Shown here one piece after another: positions 54,251 through 64,000 of a stretch of 64,000 nucleotides of DNA. The stretch's first letter is position 1. Each line of letters starts with the position of its first letter. The DNA is taken from contig JAIPFF010000002.1 in NCBI GenBank assembly GCA_021736785.1, forward strand, positions 1-64,000, read 5' to 3'. Under the pieces are notes generated by a model. That model searched no databases, was not told where the DNA came from, and saw only the letters and a program-made list of their open reading frames with translations. The stretch comes from Thiohalocapsa sp. (GTDB lineage Bacteria > Pseudomonadota > Gammaproteobacteria > Chromatiales > Chromatiaceae). A program made the translations under genes and the position numbers.

Positions 54251-54451
54251 GCAAACCGCGGCCGGTATCCACCGGGAGAGAGGCTCCGGGCGTGCGCCCG
54301 GGCTTCGCCCCTCGTCTCGCGCATGCGGAGGTCGGCGCACGGAGCCGGCCCCACGGGGCGCGGCCGTTGTTGCCCCGCCCGCGCATCATGTCGAGCATGG
54401 AAAGCACTTAGGAGACGTCCGCCTCGTTGGCGCCGAAGCCCCGCATCCCGC

Positions 54452-54486
54452 GGAGCCCGGAGCCCGGAGCCCGGAGCCCGGAGCCC
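54452..54486 (+). repeat. Five tandem copies of GGAGCCC
   Basis: A perfect 7-base tandem repeat (35 bases) lies in the noncoding gap between the PfkB-family kinase and nuoN. It is probably a replication-slippage tract. Confidence 0.9.
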
Positions 54487-54539
54487 GCATAGAAGGCGCT
54501 GTCGCGCCTGCGGTCAATGCGCCACGAGGAACCTCGCGG

Positions 54540-55979
54540 TCAGCCGACGAAGGCGGCTTCGCAGAGAGACAGCAGCGCCGCGGGGAACATGCCGACCAGC
54601 AGCACGGCCAGGCCATTGGCGCTGATCGCAAGCCGGGCGCTGCCGCTCATCACGATCGGCGTCGTCACCTCGGGCTTGTCGAAGTAGATCATCTTGACCA
54701 CGCGCAGATAGTAGAAGGCGCCGACGATCGAGAATACGACGGCGACGATCGCCAGCCAGACCAGTCCCAGGTCAACGACGGCTTCGAGCACCAGCAACTT
54801 GGCGATGAAGCCCACCATGGGCGGCACGCCGGCCATCGAGAACATCAGGATCGCCATCATTGCCGCCAGCCACGGATCGCGTTCACCGAGCCCCTTCAGG
54901 TCGTCGAGGTTCTCGGCCTCGAGGCCTTTCTGGGAGATCATCACCAGCACGCCGAAGGCGCCGGCGGACATCAGCGCGTACACCACGGCATAGAACATGG
55001 CCGCAGAGTAACCATCGGCGTTGCCGGCGAGCAGGCCGAGGAAAATGAAGCCCACGTGCGAGATGGTCGAGTAGGCCAGCATGCGCTTGATATTGCTCTG
55101 CGCGATGGCGACCACGTTGCCGACGCCCATGGACAGCACCGACAAAATAATCAGGATCTCGCTCCAGTCGGCCTGCAGCCCCGCCAGCGCGTCGATGAGC
55201 ACGCGCGCCGCCATCGCGAACGCGGCCACCTTGGGTGCGCTGGACAGAAACAGCACCACCGGCATCGGCGCCCCTTGGTAGACATCCGGCGCCCACATGT
55301 GAAACGGCACCGCGCCGAACTTGAAGGCGATGCCGATGATCACGAACACGAGCCCGAACACCAAAATCTTGTTGTCCGCGCCCTCGCGGCCCACCACCTC
55401 GGCGATTCCCGGGAAGTCGAAACCGCCGGTCGCGCCGTACAGCATCGAAATACCGTACAGCAGCATGCCCGAGCCGAGCGCGCCGAGCACGAAGTACTTC
55501 ATCGCCGCCTCGGCGCCGCCCTTCGAGTCGCGGTCGAAAGCCACCAATGCATACAGGCAGAGCGCTAGCAGTTCCAACCCCAGGTAGAGGGTCAGGAAGC
55601 CGTTGGCGGAAATCATGATGAGCATACCCAGCAGCGCGAACAGGATCAGCACGTGGTATTCGCCGACCCACAGGTTGCGTTCGCGCATGTAGTTGCTGGA
55701 ATAAACGAAGGTGAGCAGCGTCACGAGCACGACGGCGCCCTTCAGCAGATCGCTCATGGGATCGCGGATATAGGTTCCGCCGAACGCCGTCGTTACATCA
55801 CTGCCGCCCACGAGCCCGATGGCGCCGAGGGTGATCAGTAAGCCAAGTACTGTCAGGGTGTGGTTGGTCTGCTTCTGGTCTTCTCTCAGGTAGAGATCGA
55901 CCACGAGCACCACGCAGGCCGTGACGAGCACGACGAGCTCGGGAAGCAGCGTGAATAGATCTTCGGTTTGGAACGGCAT
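54540..55979 (-). CDS. nuoN: NADH-quinone oxidoreductase subunit N
   Basis: The 479-residue product is a polytopic membrane protein with about 14 helices. It is one of the three antiporter-like proton-pumping subunits of complex I; EAAMKYFVLGALGSGMLLYG and LLAYSTISHVGF carry the conserved Lys/His/Glu residues. It is last in the nuo operon, 12 bases after nuoM. Confidence 0.96.
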   Translation of the reverse strand: MPFQTEDLFTLLPELVVLVTACVVLVVDLYLREDQKQTNHTLTVLGLLITLGAIGLVGGSDVTTAFGGTYIRDPMSDLLKGAVVLVTLLTFVYSSNYMRERNLWVGEYHVLILFALLGMLIMISANGFLTLYLGLELLALCLYALVAFDRDSKGGAEAAMKYFVLGALGSGMLLYGISMLYGATGGFDFPGIAEVVGREGADNKILVFGLVFVIIGIAFKFGAVPFHMWAPDVYQGAPMPVVLFLSSAPKVAAFAMAARVLIDALAGLQADWSEILIILSVLSMGVGNVVAIAQSNIKRMLAYSTISHVGFIFLGLLAGNADGYSAAMFYAVVYALMSAGAFGVLVMISQKGLEAENLDDLKGLGERDPWLAAMMAILMFSMAGVPPMVGFIAKLLVLEAVVDLGLVWLAIVAVVFSIVGAFYYLRVVKMIYFDKPEVTTPIVMSGSARLAISANGLAVLLVGMFPAALLSLCEAAFVG

Positions 55980-55991
55980 GATCTGAATCCG

Positions 55992-57542
55992 TCAGGGCTG
56001 GATGCCGGCAACCGGCGCATTGGGGACGGGCAGCTTGCTGACCTGAATCTGTTCCACCAGGTTCTCGATGGTCGGCTCCATCACGTCCACCAGCGGCTTC
56101 GGCCAGATACCGACCGCCAGCACCACCGCGGCCAGCACGCCCAGGTTGAGGAATTCGCGCGGGTTCAGATCGCGCAACTTGGCCACTCGATCGTTGCCGA
56201 CCTCGCCGAAGATCACCCGTTTGACCATCCACAATGTAAAGGCGGCCGCCAGGATGAGCGTCGTCGCAGCCAGGAACGCGTACCAGAAATCAGCACGGAA
56301 GGTGGCCAGGATCACCATAAACTCACCGACGAAGCCCGAGGTACCCGGCAGGCCGGCGTTGGCCATGGCAAAGAAGACCACGAACGCCCCGAACCAGGGC
56401 ATGGTATGGATGACACCGCCGTAGTCGGCAATCTCGCGCGAGTGCATGCGGTCGTAAAGCACGCCGACGCACAGGAACAGGGCGCCGGAAATAAAGCCGT
56501 GCGAGATCATCTGCACCATACCGCCGGAGATGCCCATGACTGCACCGTCGTCGCTGCCGGTCTGGCGCACGATCGTGAAAACGATGAAGAAGCCGAGGGT
56601 CACGAAGCCCATGTGGGCGATCGACGAATAAGCGATCAGCTTCTTCATGTCCTTCTGCACGAGCGCCACCAAGCCGATGTAAACCACGGCGATCAGCGAC
56701 AGCGCGATGATCAGGCCGTCCAGGTAAGCGCTGGCGTCGGGCGTGATCGGCAAGCTGAAGCGCAAAAAGCCGTAGCCGCCGATCTTCAGCATGATGGCCG
56801 CCAGGATGACCGAGCCGCCGGTGGGCGCCTCCACGTGCGCGTCCGGCAGCCAGGTATGCACCGGGAACATGGGCACCTTGACCGCAAAGGCGAGCAGAAA
56901 CGCGATGAAGATCAGGATCTGCGCGCCCATGCCGATCTGAAGCGTGTGGAAGTCGAGGATGCTGAAGCTATCGGCCTGGAAGTACATGTAGATCAGCGCG
57001 ACCAGCATGAACACCGAGCCGAAGAACGTATAGAGGAAAAACTTGATCGTCGCGTAAACGCGATTCGGCCCGCCCCAAACTCCGATGATGATGAACATCG
57101 GAATCAGCATCGCTTCCCAGAAGAAGTAGAACAGGATCGCGTCCAGTGCCGAGAAAACACCGACCATGATGCCTTCCATGATCAGGAACGCGCCCATGTA
57201 ATGAGACGGTTTGTAGGTGATCACGTCCCAGCCGGCGATGACGACGAAGATGGTGATGAACGTCGTCAGCAGGATCAACGGCATGGAGATGCCATCGACG
57301 CCCAGGTAGTACTCGATGTCCAACGTCGGGATCCAATCGCTGCGCTGCACGAACTGCATCGCCGGATTGGAGGCATCGAAGTTGAGCCATAGCGGCAGGC
57401 TGGCGAAGAAGGTCAGCACCGAAACCGTCAGGGCTACCCATTTCGTCAACTCGGCGGCCTTGTCGCCGCTGACGATCACCGCGATACCGCCGATGATCGG
57501 CAGCCAGATGACAAGCGTCAGCCAGGGAAATTCAGCAAGCAT
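55992..57542 (-). CDS. nuoM: NADH-quinone oxidoreductase subunit M
   Basis: The 516-residue product is an antiporter-like proton-pumping subunit. LLFYFFWEAMLIPMFIIIGVWGG carries the channel Glu, and FLLAFAVKVPMFPVHTWLPDAHVEAPTGGSVILAAIMLKIGGYG contains the conserved Lys and the family's signature loop. It has about 14 transmembrane helices and lies between nuoL and nuoN with short gaps. Confidence 0.96.
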   Translation of the reverse strand: MLAEFPWLTLVIWLPIIGGIAVIVSGDKAAELTKWVALTVSVLTFFASLPLWLNFDASNPAMQFVQRSDWIPTLDIEYYLGVDGISMPLILLTTFITIFVVIAGWDVITYKPSHYMGAFLIMEGIMVGVFSALDAILFYFFWEAMLIPMFIIIGVWGGPNRVYATIKFFLYTFFGSVFMLVALIYMYFQADSFSILDFHTLQIGMGAQILIFIAFLLAFAVKVPMFPVHTWLPDAHVEAPTGGSVILAAIMLKIGGYGFLRFSLPITPDASAYLDGLIIALSLIAVVYIGLVALVQKDMKKLIAYSSIAHMGFVTLGFFIVFTIVRQTGSDDGAVMGISGGMVQMISHGFISGALFLCVGVLYDRMHSREIADYGGVIHTMPWFGAFVVFFAMANAGLPGTSGFVGEFMVILATFRADFWYAFLAATTLILAAAFTLWMVKRVIFGEVGNDRVAKLRDLNPREFLNLGVLAAVVLAVGIWPKPLVDVMEPTIENLVEQIQVSKLPVPNAPVAGIQP

Positions 57543-57563
57543 GCGGGTGCTACTCCGTGAGCG

Positions 57564-59558
57564 TTACAGCGCGACAAACAGCGTCAACAGGACGACCAGC
57601 CCGATGATCATCGCGATCGCATAGTGGTACAGGAAACCGGTCTGCATCTGCCGGATCACGCCTGCCAGATAGCCGACCAGGCGCGCCGAGCCGTTCACCA
57701 TACCGCCGTCGATCAACGTTCGGTCGCCGGTGCCCCAGAACAGCTGACCGATCGCCCGGCCGCCGCCGGCGAAGACCCGCTGGTTGAAGTCGTCGAAGCC
57801 GTACTTGTCGGCAAGAATCCGGCCGACCGGACCCGACTTTGCTTGCAGTTCCTCGTCGATGGTCGGCCGCGAGCGGTGCAGGAACCACCAAATGTAAGTG
57901 GCCAGCAGCAGCCCGCCCATCGCGAGCCAGAACGGCGGCGCGCTCATGCCGTGGAGGATGAAGGCCTTCTGTCCGTGCCAGTGCTCTGCCAAGTGACGCA
58001 GGCTGTCGTGCTCGGGTTTAACGTAAATCGCATCACCGAGCCAGTTGTTGACCAGCAGCGGCTCCACCGTCATCCAGCCGATGAACACCGACGGTATCGC
58101 CAAGGCAATCAGAGGCAGTGTGACCACCCAGCGCGTCTCGTGCAGGTGCGAGCGCGTGTGCTCGTCCATCCGCGGTTTGCCGTGGAAGACCAAGTAGTAC
58201 ATGCGGAAGCTATACAGGGCCGTCACGAAGGCGCCGAGCGTCAGCAATAGCCAGGCGAAGCCCGCGCCGAAGGCATGGGAATCCCCCACCGCCTCGATAA
58301 TGGCGTCCTTCGAAAAGAAGCCGGAGAACCCGGGGAACGCGATCAGCGCCAGCGACCCGATCAGCGCCGTCATCCAGGTGATCGGCATATAGCGGCGCAG
58401 ACCGCCCATATTGCGGATGTCCTGATCATGATGCATCGCCATGATGACCGAGCCCGCGGCGAGGAACAGCAGCGCCTTGAAGAACGCATGCGTCATGAGA
58501 TGGAAAATACCGGCGGCGTAAGCCGAGGCGCCGAGCGCGGCGATCATGTAGCCGAGCTGCGAGAGCGTGGAGTAGGCCACCACGCGCTTGATATCGTTCT
58601 GCACCAGGCCGATCAGGCCCATGAAAAACGCCGTGATTGCGCCGATCAACAGCACGAAAGACAAAGCCGTCGTCGACAGCTCGTACAGCGGCGACATGCG
58701 AGCCACCATGAAGATGCCGGCGGTCACCATGGTGGCGGCATGGATCAGCGCGGAGATCGGCGTCGGGCCCTCCATGGAGTCCGGCAGCCAGACATGCAGC
58801 GGAACCTGGGCCGATTTACCCATGGCGCCGATGAACAGCAGAATGCAGATCAACGTCATCAGCGACACGCCGCCGAACAGCGCAACCTGGGTCTCGGCGA
58901 ATTCGGGAGCCCGCGCGAACACCTCGGCGTAGTCCATCGAATTGAAGTACATACCGATGGCTGCGATACCGAGGATGAAGCCGAAATCGCCCACGCGGTT
59001 GACCAGGAAAGCCTTCAGGTTGGCGAATACCGCCGATTCCCGCACCGACCAGAAACCGATCAGCAGGTAGGACACCAGGCCCACCGCTTCCCAGCCGAAG
59101 AACAACTGCAGAAAGTTGTTCGACATCACCAGCATCAGCATCGAAAACGTGAACAGCGAAATGTAGCTGAAGAAGCGCTGATAGCTGTTGCGTCCGGCCC
59201 GCGAGCCTTCCGGCCAATTGTGCTCGTCGTCGGCCATGTAGCCGATGGTGTAGATGTGCACCGCGAACGAGACGAAAGTGACGACGCCCATCATCAGCGC
59301 CGTCAGCCGGTCGACCAGGAAGCCGATCTCGAAACGGATGCCGTCGGACACCATCCAGGTGTAAACGGTCTCGTTGAAAGTCGGCGCCCCGCCCCAGATG
59401 AAGGCGCCCACGACCCACAGCGACAGAAAGGCGGAAATTCCCACACCGGTGCTCGCCGCCCAGTGCGCGCCGGCACGCCCGATGACGCCGCCGAAGAAGC
59501 CGGCGACGATAGCCCCGATCAAGGGAGCCAGGACGATGGTCAAATAGACGTTTTCCAT
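57564..59558 (-). CDS. nuoL: NADH-quinone oxidoreductase subunit L
   Basis: The 664-residue product is the distal antiporter-like subunit of complex I. FGWEAVGLVSYLLIGFW has the channel Glu, GKSAQVPLHVWLPDSMEGPTPISALIHAATMVTAGIF the Lys, and the C-terminal part forms the long lateral helix that ties the pump modules together. It follows nuoK with a 4-base gap. Confidence 0.97.
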   Translation of the reverse strand: MENVYLTIVLAPLIGAIVAGFFGGVIGRAGAHWAASTGVGISAFLSLWVVGAFIWGGAPTFNETVYTWMVSDGIRFEIGFLVDRLTALMMGVVTFVSFAVHIYTIGYMADDEHNWPEGSRAGRNSYQRFFSYISLFTFSMLMLVMSNNFLQLFFGWEAVGLVSYLLIGFWSVRESAVFANLKAFLVNRVGDFGFILGIAAIGMYFNSMDYAEVFARAPEFAETQVALFGGVSLMTLICILLFIGAMGKSAQVPLHVWLPDSMEGPTPISALIHAATMVTAGIFMVARMSPLYELSTTALSFVLLIGAITAFFMGLIGLVQNDIKRVVAYSTLSQLGYMIAALGASAYAAGIFHLMTHAFFKALLFLAAGSVIMAMHHDQDIRNMGGLRRYMPITWMTALIGSLALIAFPGFSGFFSKDAIIEAVGDSHAFGAGFAWLLLTLGAFVTALYSFRMYYLVFHGKPRMDEHTRSHLHETRWVVTLPLIALAIPSVFIGWMTVEPLLVNNWLGDAIYVKPEHDSLRHLAEHWHGQKAFILHGMSAPPFWLAMGGLLLATYIWWFLHRSRPTIDEELQAKSGPVGRILADKYGFDDFNQRVFAGGGRAIGQLFWGTGDRTLIDGGMVNGSARLVGYLAGVIRQMQTGFLYHYAIAMIIGLVVLLTLFVAL

Positions 59559-59562
59559 CGGG

Positions 59563-59868
59563 TCAACCCTTCAGCATGTCCAGATCGGCGACGTTGATCG
59601 TGCCGCGGTTGCGGAACAACACCACCAGGATGGCCAGACCGATGGCGGCCTCGGCAGCGGCGACGGTCAGAATGAAGAACACGAAAATCTGCCCGGAGGC
59701 GTCGCCCAGGAAATGGGAGAAGGCCACGAAGTTCATATTCACCGCCAGCAGCATCAACTCGATGCACATCAGTAGGGTGATCACGTTCTTGCGGTTGAGG
59801 AAGATCCCCGCGACGGAAATCGAGAACAGCACCGCGCCGAGCAAGAGGTAATCCGAGAGCGCGATCAT
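59563..59868 (-). CDS. nuoK: NADH-quinone oxidoreductase subunit K
   Basis: The 101-residue product has three transmembrane helices. [22 protein letters not shown] and [19 protein letters not shown] contain the two conserved membrane Glu residues. The start ATG 59868 overlaps the nuoJ stop as ATGA, so translation is coupled. Confidence 0.97.
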   Translation of the reverse strand: MIALSDYLLLGAVLFSISVAGIFLNRKNVITLLMCIELMLLAVNMNFVAFSHFLGDASGQIFVFFILTVAAAEAAIGLAILVVLFRNRGTINVADLDMLKG

Positions 59869-60533
59869 TCGGCGGTCTCCTTGTTGTCGTTGGTCGCGGC
59901 CGGCGCCGGCGCCACCGGCACCGGGCGCGGTGTGCGCTCGGGGGGCATCGAGATGAGACGTACCCGGCTCGGGCCTTTGCGGACACGCACCTGTTGCGAC
60001 GGATCCTGGTATTTGGTCTCGGGACGCCGGCGCAGGGTCAGGCGGATCGCAGCGATGATCGCGACCAGCAAGATCACGGCCGCGATTTCGAACTGATACA
60101 GGTAGGTCGTATAAAGGTCGAGGCCGAGCTCGGCGGTGTTGCTGTAGCCGGCGGGACGGGGATCCGGCTTGGCGAATTGCTCGAGCCCGAAATTGGAGGG
60201 CCCGAGGATCAACAACATATTGAGCACCATGACGCCGGCGACGAATAGCCCCAGCGGCAAGTTGCGAATGAACTGCGCCCGAATGGAGGCAATGTCGATG
60301 TCGAGCATCATTACGACGAACAAGAACAGCACCATCACGGCGCCGACATAGACGAGGACCAGGACGATACCGAGGAATTCGGCCTCGATCAGTATCCACA
60401 ACGCCGCGCTGCTGACGAAAGCAAGCACGAGATAGAGCACCGAATGCACCGGGTTGCGGCGCGTCACCACCATCCCCGCCGCGAATACGGTTATCGCCGC
60501 GAAGATATAGAAGAGAAATTTCTCAAAACCCAT
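59865..60533 (-). CDS. nuoJ: NADH-quinone oxidoreductase subunit J
   Basis: The 222-residue product has five transmembrane helices with [27 protein letters not shown], the hinge helix of the proton path. The ~50-residue C-terminal tail is Pro/Arg-rich and is not needed for the fold. It overlaps nuoK; the nuoI stop lies 141 bases upstream. Confidence 0.96.
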   Translation of the reverse strand: MGFEKFLFYIFAAITVFAAGMVVTRRNPVHSVLYLVLAFVSSAALWILIEAEFLGIVLVLVYVGAVMVLFLFVVMMLDIDIASIRAQFIRNLPLGLFVAGVMVLNMLLILGPSNFGLEQFAKPDPRPAGYSNTAELGLDLYTTYLYQFEIAAVILLVAIIAAIRLTLRRRPETKYQDPSQQVRVRKGPSRVRLISMPPERTPRPVPVAPAPAATNDNKETAE

Positions 60534-60674
60534 GGGACTTCCAGATGCATGCTCCCTGGACGCGGCTACGCCGGCCGGGAGGGGTGACTCCAGATTGCTG
60601 CGGGCTATCGCGCCGGCGCGAACAGGCGAACGGCAGGACGCCGTCGCACGGTGGCGCGAGCGCGGGGCCCGTCG

Positions 60675-61166
60675 TTATCGGTATTCCGCGTCTGCCTTGC
60701 GGGCAGCGGCGATGTCGGCCTCGTACTTGTCGCCGATCGCGAGCAATTTGTCTTTCGTCATGATGTTCTCGCCCCGGTTCTCGAAGTGATACTCGTAGAT
60801 ACCGGTCTCGACGATCGAGTCGACCGGGCAAGATTCCTCGCAGAACCCGCAATAGATGCACTTGAACAAATCGATGTCGTAGCGCGTCGTTCGCCGCGAG
60901 CCGTCCGCACGCGGCTCCGCCTCGATGGTGATCGCCAGCGCCGGGCAGGTTGCCTCGCAAAGCTTACAGGCGATGCAACGCTCCTCGCCGTTCGGATAAC
61001 GGCGCAGCGCGTGCAGACCGCGAAAGCGCGGCGAAATGGGGGCCTTCTCCTCCGGGTATTGGACCGTGAACTTGCGTTTGAACAAGTACGCGCCCGTGAG
61101 GCTCATCCCGCGGAAGAGCTCGGTCAGCAACAAGCTGTTCAGGTAGTTGCGTGCGGCGTCAAGCAT
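60675..61166 (-). CDS. nuoI: NADH-quinone oxidoreductase subunit I
   Basis: The 163-residue product has two 4Fe-4S ferredoxin motifs, [13 protein letters not shown] (~60-72) and [13 protein letters not shown] (~99-111), the clusters N6a and N6b that pass electrons to NuoB. The N-terminal amphipathic helix anchors it to the membrane arm. Confidence 0.97.
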   Translation of the reverse strand: MLDAARNYLNSLLLTELFRGMSLTGAYLFKRKFTVQYPEEKAPISPRFRGLHALRRYPNGEERCIACKLCEATCPALAITIEAEPRADGSRRTTRYDIDLFKCIYCGFCEESCPVDSIVETGIYEYHFENRGENIMTKDKLLAIGDKYEADIAAARKADAEYR

Positions 61167-61190
61167 GATACTCAGGTCACGGTGCGTGCG

Positions 61191-62234
61191 TTAGGCCGGG
61201 GCGGACCACCACGGCGGAACTTCCAGGATCACGGCCAGGGCAACCACGAGGATCCAAGCGATCGTGATCGGGATGAACACCTTCCAGCCCAGGCGCATGA
61301 TCTGGTCGTAGCGGTAGCGCGGAAAAGTCGCGCGCAGCCAGAGAAAGACGAACATGAAGAAGAACGTCTTCAGCAGCAGCCAGATGATGCCGGGCACCCA
61401 GGCGAATGTCTCCTCCAGCACCGGCAGCCCCTGGAACGGTGACAGCCAGCCGCCGAAGAACAGCAGCGCGGTCAGCATCGCGATCAGGATCATGTTGGCG
61501 TATTCGGCCAAGAAGAAGATCGCGAAGGCCATGCCGGAGTAGTCGACGTGGAAGCCGGCGACGATTTCCGACTCGCCTTCCGCCACGTCGAACGGCGCGC
61601 GATTGGTCTCGGCGACACCGGAGATGTAATAGACACCGAACAGCGGCAGTAACGGCAGCCAGAACCAAGTCAGCACACTGCCGCTCTGCGCTTCGACGAT
61701 GGCGCTCAGATTCAGGCTGCCCGCGGCGACCAGCACGCCGACCAGCGCGAAGCCCATGGCGATCTCGTAGGCAACGATCTGCGCCGCGGCCCGCATGGCG
61801 CCGAGAAACGCATATTTCGAGTTGGAGGCCCAGCCGGCAATGATCACGCCGTAGACACCGAGCGACGTCAGCGCCAAAACGTACAGCAGTCCCGCGTTGA
61901 TATCCGCCAGCACCAAGCCGGCATCGAACGGGATCACCGCCCATGCGGCCAGCGCCGGAGCGATGGCGATCATCGGTGCCAGCAGAAAGAGCCCGGTGCT
62001 GGCCTTGGTCGGCAGCACGATCTCTTTCATCAACAGTTTCAGGGCGTCGGCGATCGGCTGCAGCAGACCGCGCCAGCCGACCCGGTTCGGTCCGATGCGC
62101 ACCTGGATATAGCCGATCACCTTGCGCTCGGCGTAGGTATACCAGGCAACCGCCGCCAGCAGCGGCAGAATGATCGCGGTGATCGCGATGACGCTTTGCA
62201 CGGGTGTCGGCAGGGCGGACCAGAGCTCCATCAT
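61191..62234 (-). CDS. nuoH: NADH-quinone oxidoreductase subunit H
   Basis: The 347-residue product has about eight transmembrane helices. [26 protein letters not shown] and [23 protein letters not shown] are the conserved loops that line the quinone cavity. The start ATG overlaps the nuoG stop by one base (ATGA-type). Confidence 0.97.
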   Translation of the reverse strand: MMELWSALPTPVQSVIAITAIILPLLAAVAWYTYAERKVIGYIQVRIGPNRVGWRGLLQPIADALKLLMKEIVLPTKASTGLFLLAPMIAIAPALAAWAVIPFDAGLVLADINAGLLYVLALTSLGVYGVIIAGWASNSKYAFLGAMRAAAQIVAYEIAMGFALVGVLVAAGSLNLSAIVEAQSGSVLTWFWLPLLPLFGVYYISGVAETNRAPFDVAEGESEIVAGFHVDYSGMAFAIFFLAEYANMILIAMLTALLFFGGWLSPFQGLPVLEETFAWVPGIIWLLLKTFFFMFVFLWLRATFPRYRYDQIMRLGWKVFIPITIAWILVVALAVILEVPPWWSAPA

Positions 62235-64000
62235 CAGACCTTCTCCACCGTCATCGAACCGATTTGCGCACCTAGCGCTTCGCTGCCGGGAACCGCCGCG
62301 GGAATGCGCGCGCAGCCCATCGCGACGCGGTCGTCGAGGCGCACGGGCAGACGGGCCTTCGCGTCGCCTTGCAGCACGTCGGCCTCGTCACCGTCCGCGA
62401 GGCCCAGCGCTTCGGCCTGCCGCGGATGCAGATACAGGCCTGCGCCGTCGGCCAGTGGTGTACGACGCAGTGCCGGCGCGGCCCGAACCAACGGGTCGGA
62501 GGCATAAATGGGCACATTGCCGACCCGGACCAGCGAAGCCTCGAGCAGCGTCGGATCGCAGAATGCGTAGCTGCCGCGGGGTTTGTTGTCCGGTTTCAAG
62601 TCGGCGCATAGCGCGGCGAGCTCATCGTGCACCTGCTTGCCGCTGGCGTGGGAGAACCCGGCGAGCTCGAGCTGGTTACCGAGCACGCGCAGCACCTTCC
62701 AGCCCGGACGTGCGTCACCGCGGGGCGCCACGGCGCCCTGGAACCGCTGCCAGTCACCGCCGGCATTGACGAAGGTACCCGAGGTCTCGGCGTAGAGGGC
62801 GATCGGCAGCATGACGTCGGCCACCGACTCCAGCGCATCGCTGCGAAAAGCAGCGAACGCGAGCACATGCCGGGCGCCCGACAGCGCAGCCATCGCGAGG
62901 CCGGGATCGATCAGGTCGTGGTCCGGCTCCAGACCCCAAAGCACATAAGCCTGCCGCGGCTCTTCGAGCAGCCCGCGCAGGTCGAGGCCGGACTGCTGCG
63001 CGTGGGCAGCCCCGGGCATCACGTGTGGGATGGCACCGGCAATATAGGCGCCGACGCTGTTCGCGCAACGCGGCACGTAGCCGAGCCGACAGCCGCAGGC
63101 GCCGGCGATCAGATATGCGAAATCCTTGATCAGGGTGTAGTCCGGGTCCGCTTCCGCCAGCGCGCCGATCAGGACCGCGGCACTGCCCCCACCGCCGGCC
63201 TTCTTCAGCGACGCGGCGAGCGCCTCGTGCGCCTCGGTCGGCTGGGCCTGTTTGATCAGTTTCGCCGTCTCGCCGGTGGATTTCTGCTTCAGCACCTTGG
63301 CGATGGCCGCCAGTTCCAGCAGCATGCGCCCGGGAGCGGCGACGATTTGGCGGCTCGGATGGGTCAGATCGAGCTCGAAAGGATTGAGCAGCGAGACAGA
63401 CGCGCCGGCCATCGCGGCCTTTCGGATGCGGTGGGCCAGCAGCGGCTGCTCTTGGCGGATATCGCTGCCGATGAGCAGTACGCCGGTCAGTTGCTCCAAC
63501 TCGCCGATGGGCAGGCCGAGCCAAGGCAGCAGCGGATCGGCACCGTCGCCGCGGAAGTCTTGCTGACGAAGGCGGGTCTCGATATGCAGGCCGCCCAGGC
63601 CGCGGACGATTTTTTGCGCGAGGTAAAGCTCTTCGAGGGTCGCCGTCGGCGACATCAGCCAGCCGAGCTGATCCGGGGCGACCGACTTCAGCGCATCGGC
63701 CGCCGCATGCAGGGCCTCCTGCCACTCCACCTCGTGCCAGGTGCCGTCGCGCTTGACCATCGGAGCGGTCAGCCGGCTCGCGCTATTCAGGCCTTCGTAG
63801 CTGAAGCGGTCGCGATCGGAGATCCAGGTCTCGTTGACGGCTTCGTTGTCGCGCGGGTGCACGCGCATGACCTGTCCGTCGCGAATATGCAAGCTCAGGT
63901 TCGAGCCGACGCTGTCGTGGGGGGCGATGCTCTCCTCGGAGGTCAGCTCCCAGGCGCGGGCGGTGAACCGATAGGGCTTCGAGGTCAAAGCGCCAACCGG
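62234..64000 (-). CDS. nuoG: NADH-quinone oxidoreductase subunit G, C-terminal part (cut by window edge)
   Basis: The last 588 codons of nuoG are present; the frame is open to base 64000 ([19 protein letters not shown]...). The visible part is the molybdopterin-oxidoreductase-like domain without molybdenum ligands: [39 protein letters not shown], then a long Rossmann-like region, ending with the C-terminal beta domain. The N-terminal part with the 2Fe-2S and 4Fe-4S ligand cysteines lies outside the window. It is translationally coupled to nuoH. Confidence 0.93.
   Translation of the reverse strand, partial: PVGALTSKPYRFTARAWELTSEESIAPHDSVGSNLSLHIRDGQVMRVHPRDNEAVNETWISDRDRFSYEGLNSASRLTAPMVKRDGTWHEVEWQEALHAAADALKSVAPDQLGWLMSPTATLEELYLAQKIVRGLGGLHIETRLRQQDFRGDGADPLLPWLGLPIGELEQLTGVLLIGSDIRQEQPLLAHRIRKAAMAGASVSLLNPFELDLTHPSRQIVAAPGRMLLELAAIAKVLKQKSTGETAKLIKQAQPTEAHEALAASLKKAGGGGSAAVLIGALAEADPDYTLIKDFAYLIAGACGCRLGYVPRCANSVGAYIAGAIPHVMPGAAHAQQSGLDLRGLLEEPRQAYVLWGLEPDHDLIDPGLAMAALSGARHVLAFAAFRSDALESVADVMLPIALYAETSGTFVNAGGDWQRFQGAVAPRGDARPGWKVLRVLGNQLELAGFSHASGKQVHDELAALCADLKPDNKPRGSYAFCDPTLLEASLVRVGNVPIYASDPLVRAAPALRRTPLADGAGLYLHPRQAEALGLADGDEADVLQGDAKARLPVRLDDRVAMGCARIPAAVPGSEALGAQIGSMTVEKV

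Noticed and set aside
56000-59597. Long plus-strand frames opposite nuoM and nuoL
   Set aside because: They mirror hydrophobic codons of the nuo genes into Asp/His/Gln-rich products; no independent evidence of coding.
1-64000. CRISPR array or rRNA operon
   Set aside because: No regularly spaced repeats of CRISPR size and no conserved rRNA sequence were found when reading through the window.

Overview
The window is GC-rich bacterial chromosome from a sulfur-oxidising gammaproteobacterium, most likely of the order Chromatiales (purple sulfur bacteria and relatives). This is inferred from a sox locus with soxB divergent from soxXAKL, a complex I nuo operon, sucAB, ubiD, and the prkA-yeaH-spoVR stress operon. 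No rRNA or CRISPR array is visible; the only tRNA sequence is a 3' fragment.

Region 1, about 1-9.7 kb, is accessory DNA. The left edge cuts a patatin-like phospholipase gene (minus strand). Next come a small unknown ORF, an endonuclease/exonuclease/phosphatase gene broken by one in-frame amber codon, and a putative lipoprotein. From 3.5 to 9.0 kb there is a prophage early module: divergent XRE regulators, an O-like replication protein carrying iteron-like repeats, a VRR-NUC nuclease, a DpdA/TGT-like protein, a zinc-finger protein and a DEDDh exonuclease. No structural genes are seen. It ends in a cluster of GTGAC/GTCAC sites, the 3' half of a tRNA-Arg(CCT), and the C-terminal stub of a tyrosine integrase.

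Region 2, 9.7-14.7 kb, holds a berberine-bridge-type FAD oxidoreductase and a two-gene unit: an SGNH hydrolase followed by a papain-like (C1) peptidase fused to an alpha/beta-hydrolase-like domain that lacks the nucleophilic serine. This pair is the best candidate here for an undescribed system.

Region 3, 14.7-42 kb, is mostly core genome: hemolysin III-like protein, transglutaminase-like protein, sucA-sucB, an RRM protein, ubiD, a glycosyltransferase, a hybrid kinase with REC and HPt domains followed by a LuxO-type sigma-54 activator, a FixH-like protein, an LdtD-type L,D-transpeptidase, the prkA-yeaH-spoVR operon with a near-consensus sigma-54 promoter, an APC permease, moaE, galE and ygfX.

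Region 4, 42-50.5 kb, is the thiosulfate-oxidation locus. soxB (minus) diverges from a TtrS/ThsS-like sensor kinase and FixJ-like regulator, followed by soxX, soxA, an internally duplicated soxK and a rhodanese soxL, closed by a strong terminator. The two-component system sits between the two sox arms and plausibly controls them.

Region 5, 50.5-64 kb, holds ppsA, a PfkB-family sugar/nucleoside kinase, and the minus-strand operon nuoG(partial)-H-I-J-K-L-M-N, with nuoG running off the right edge.
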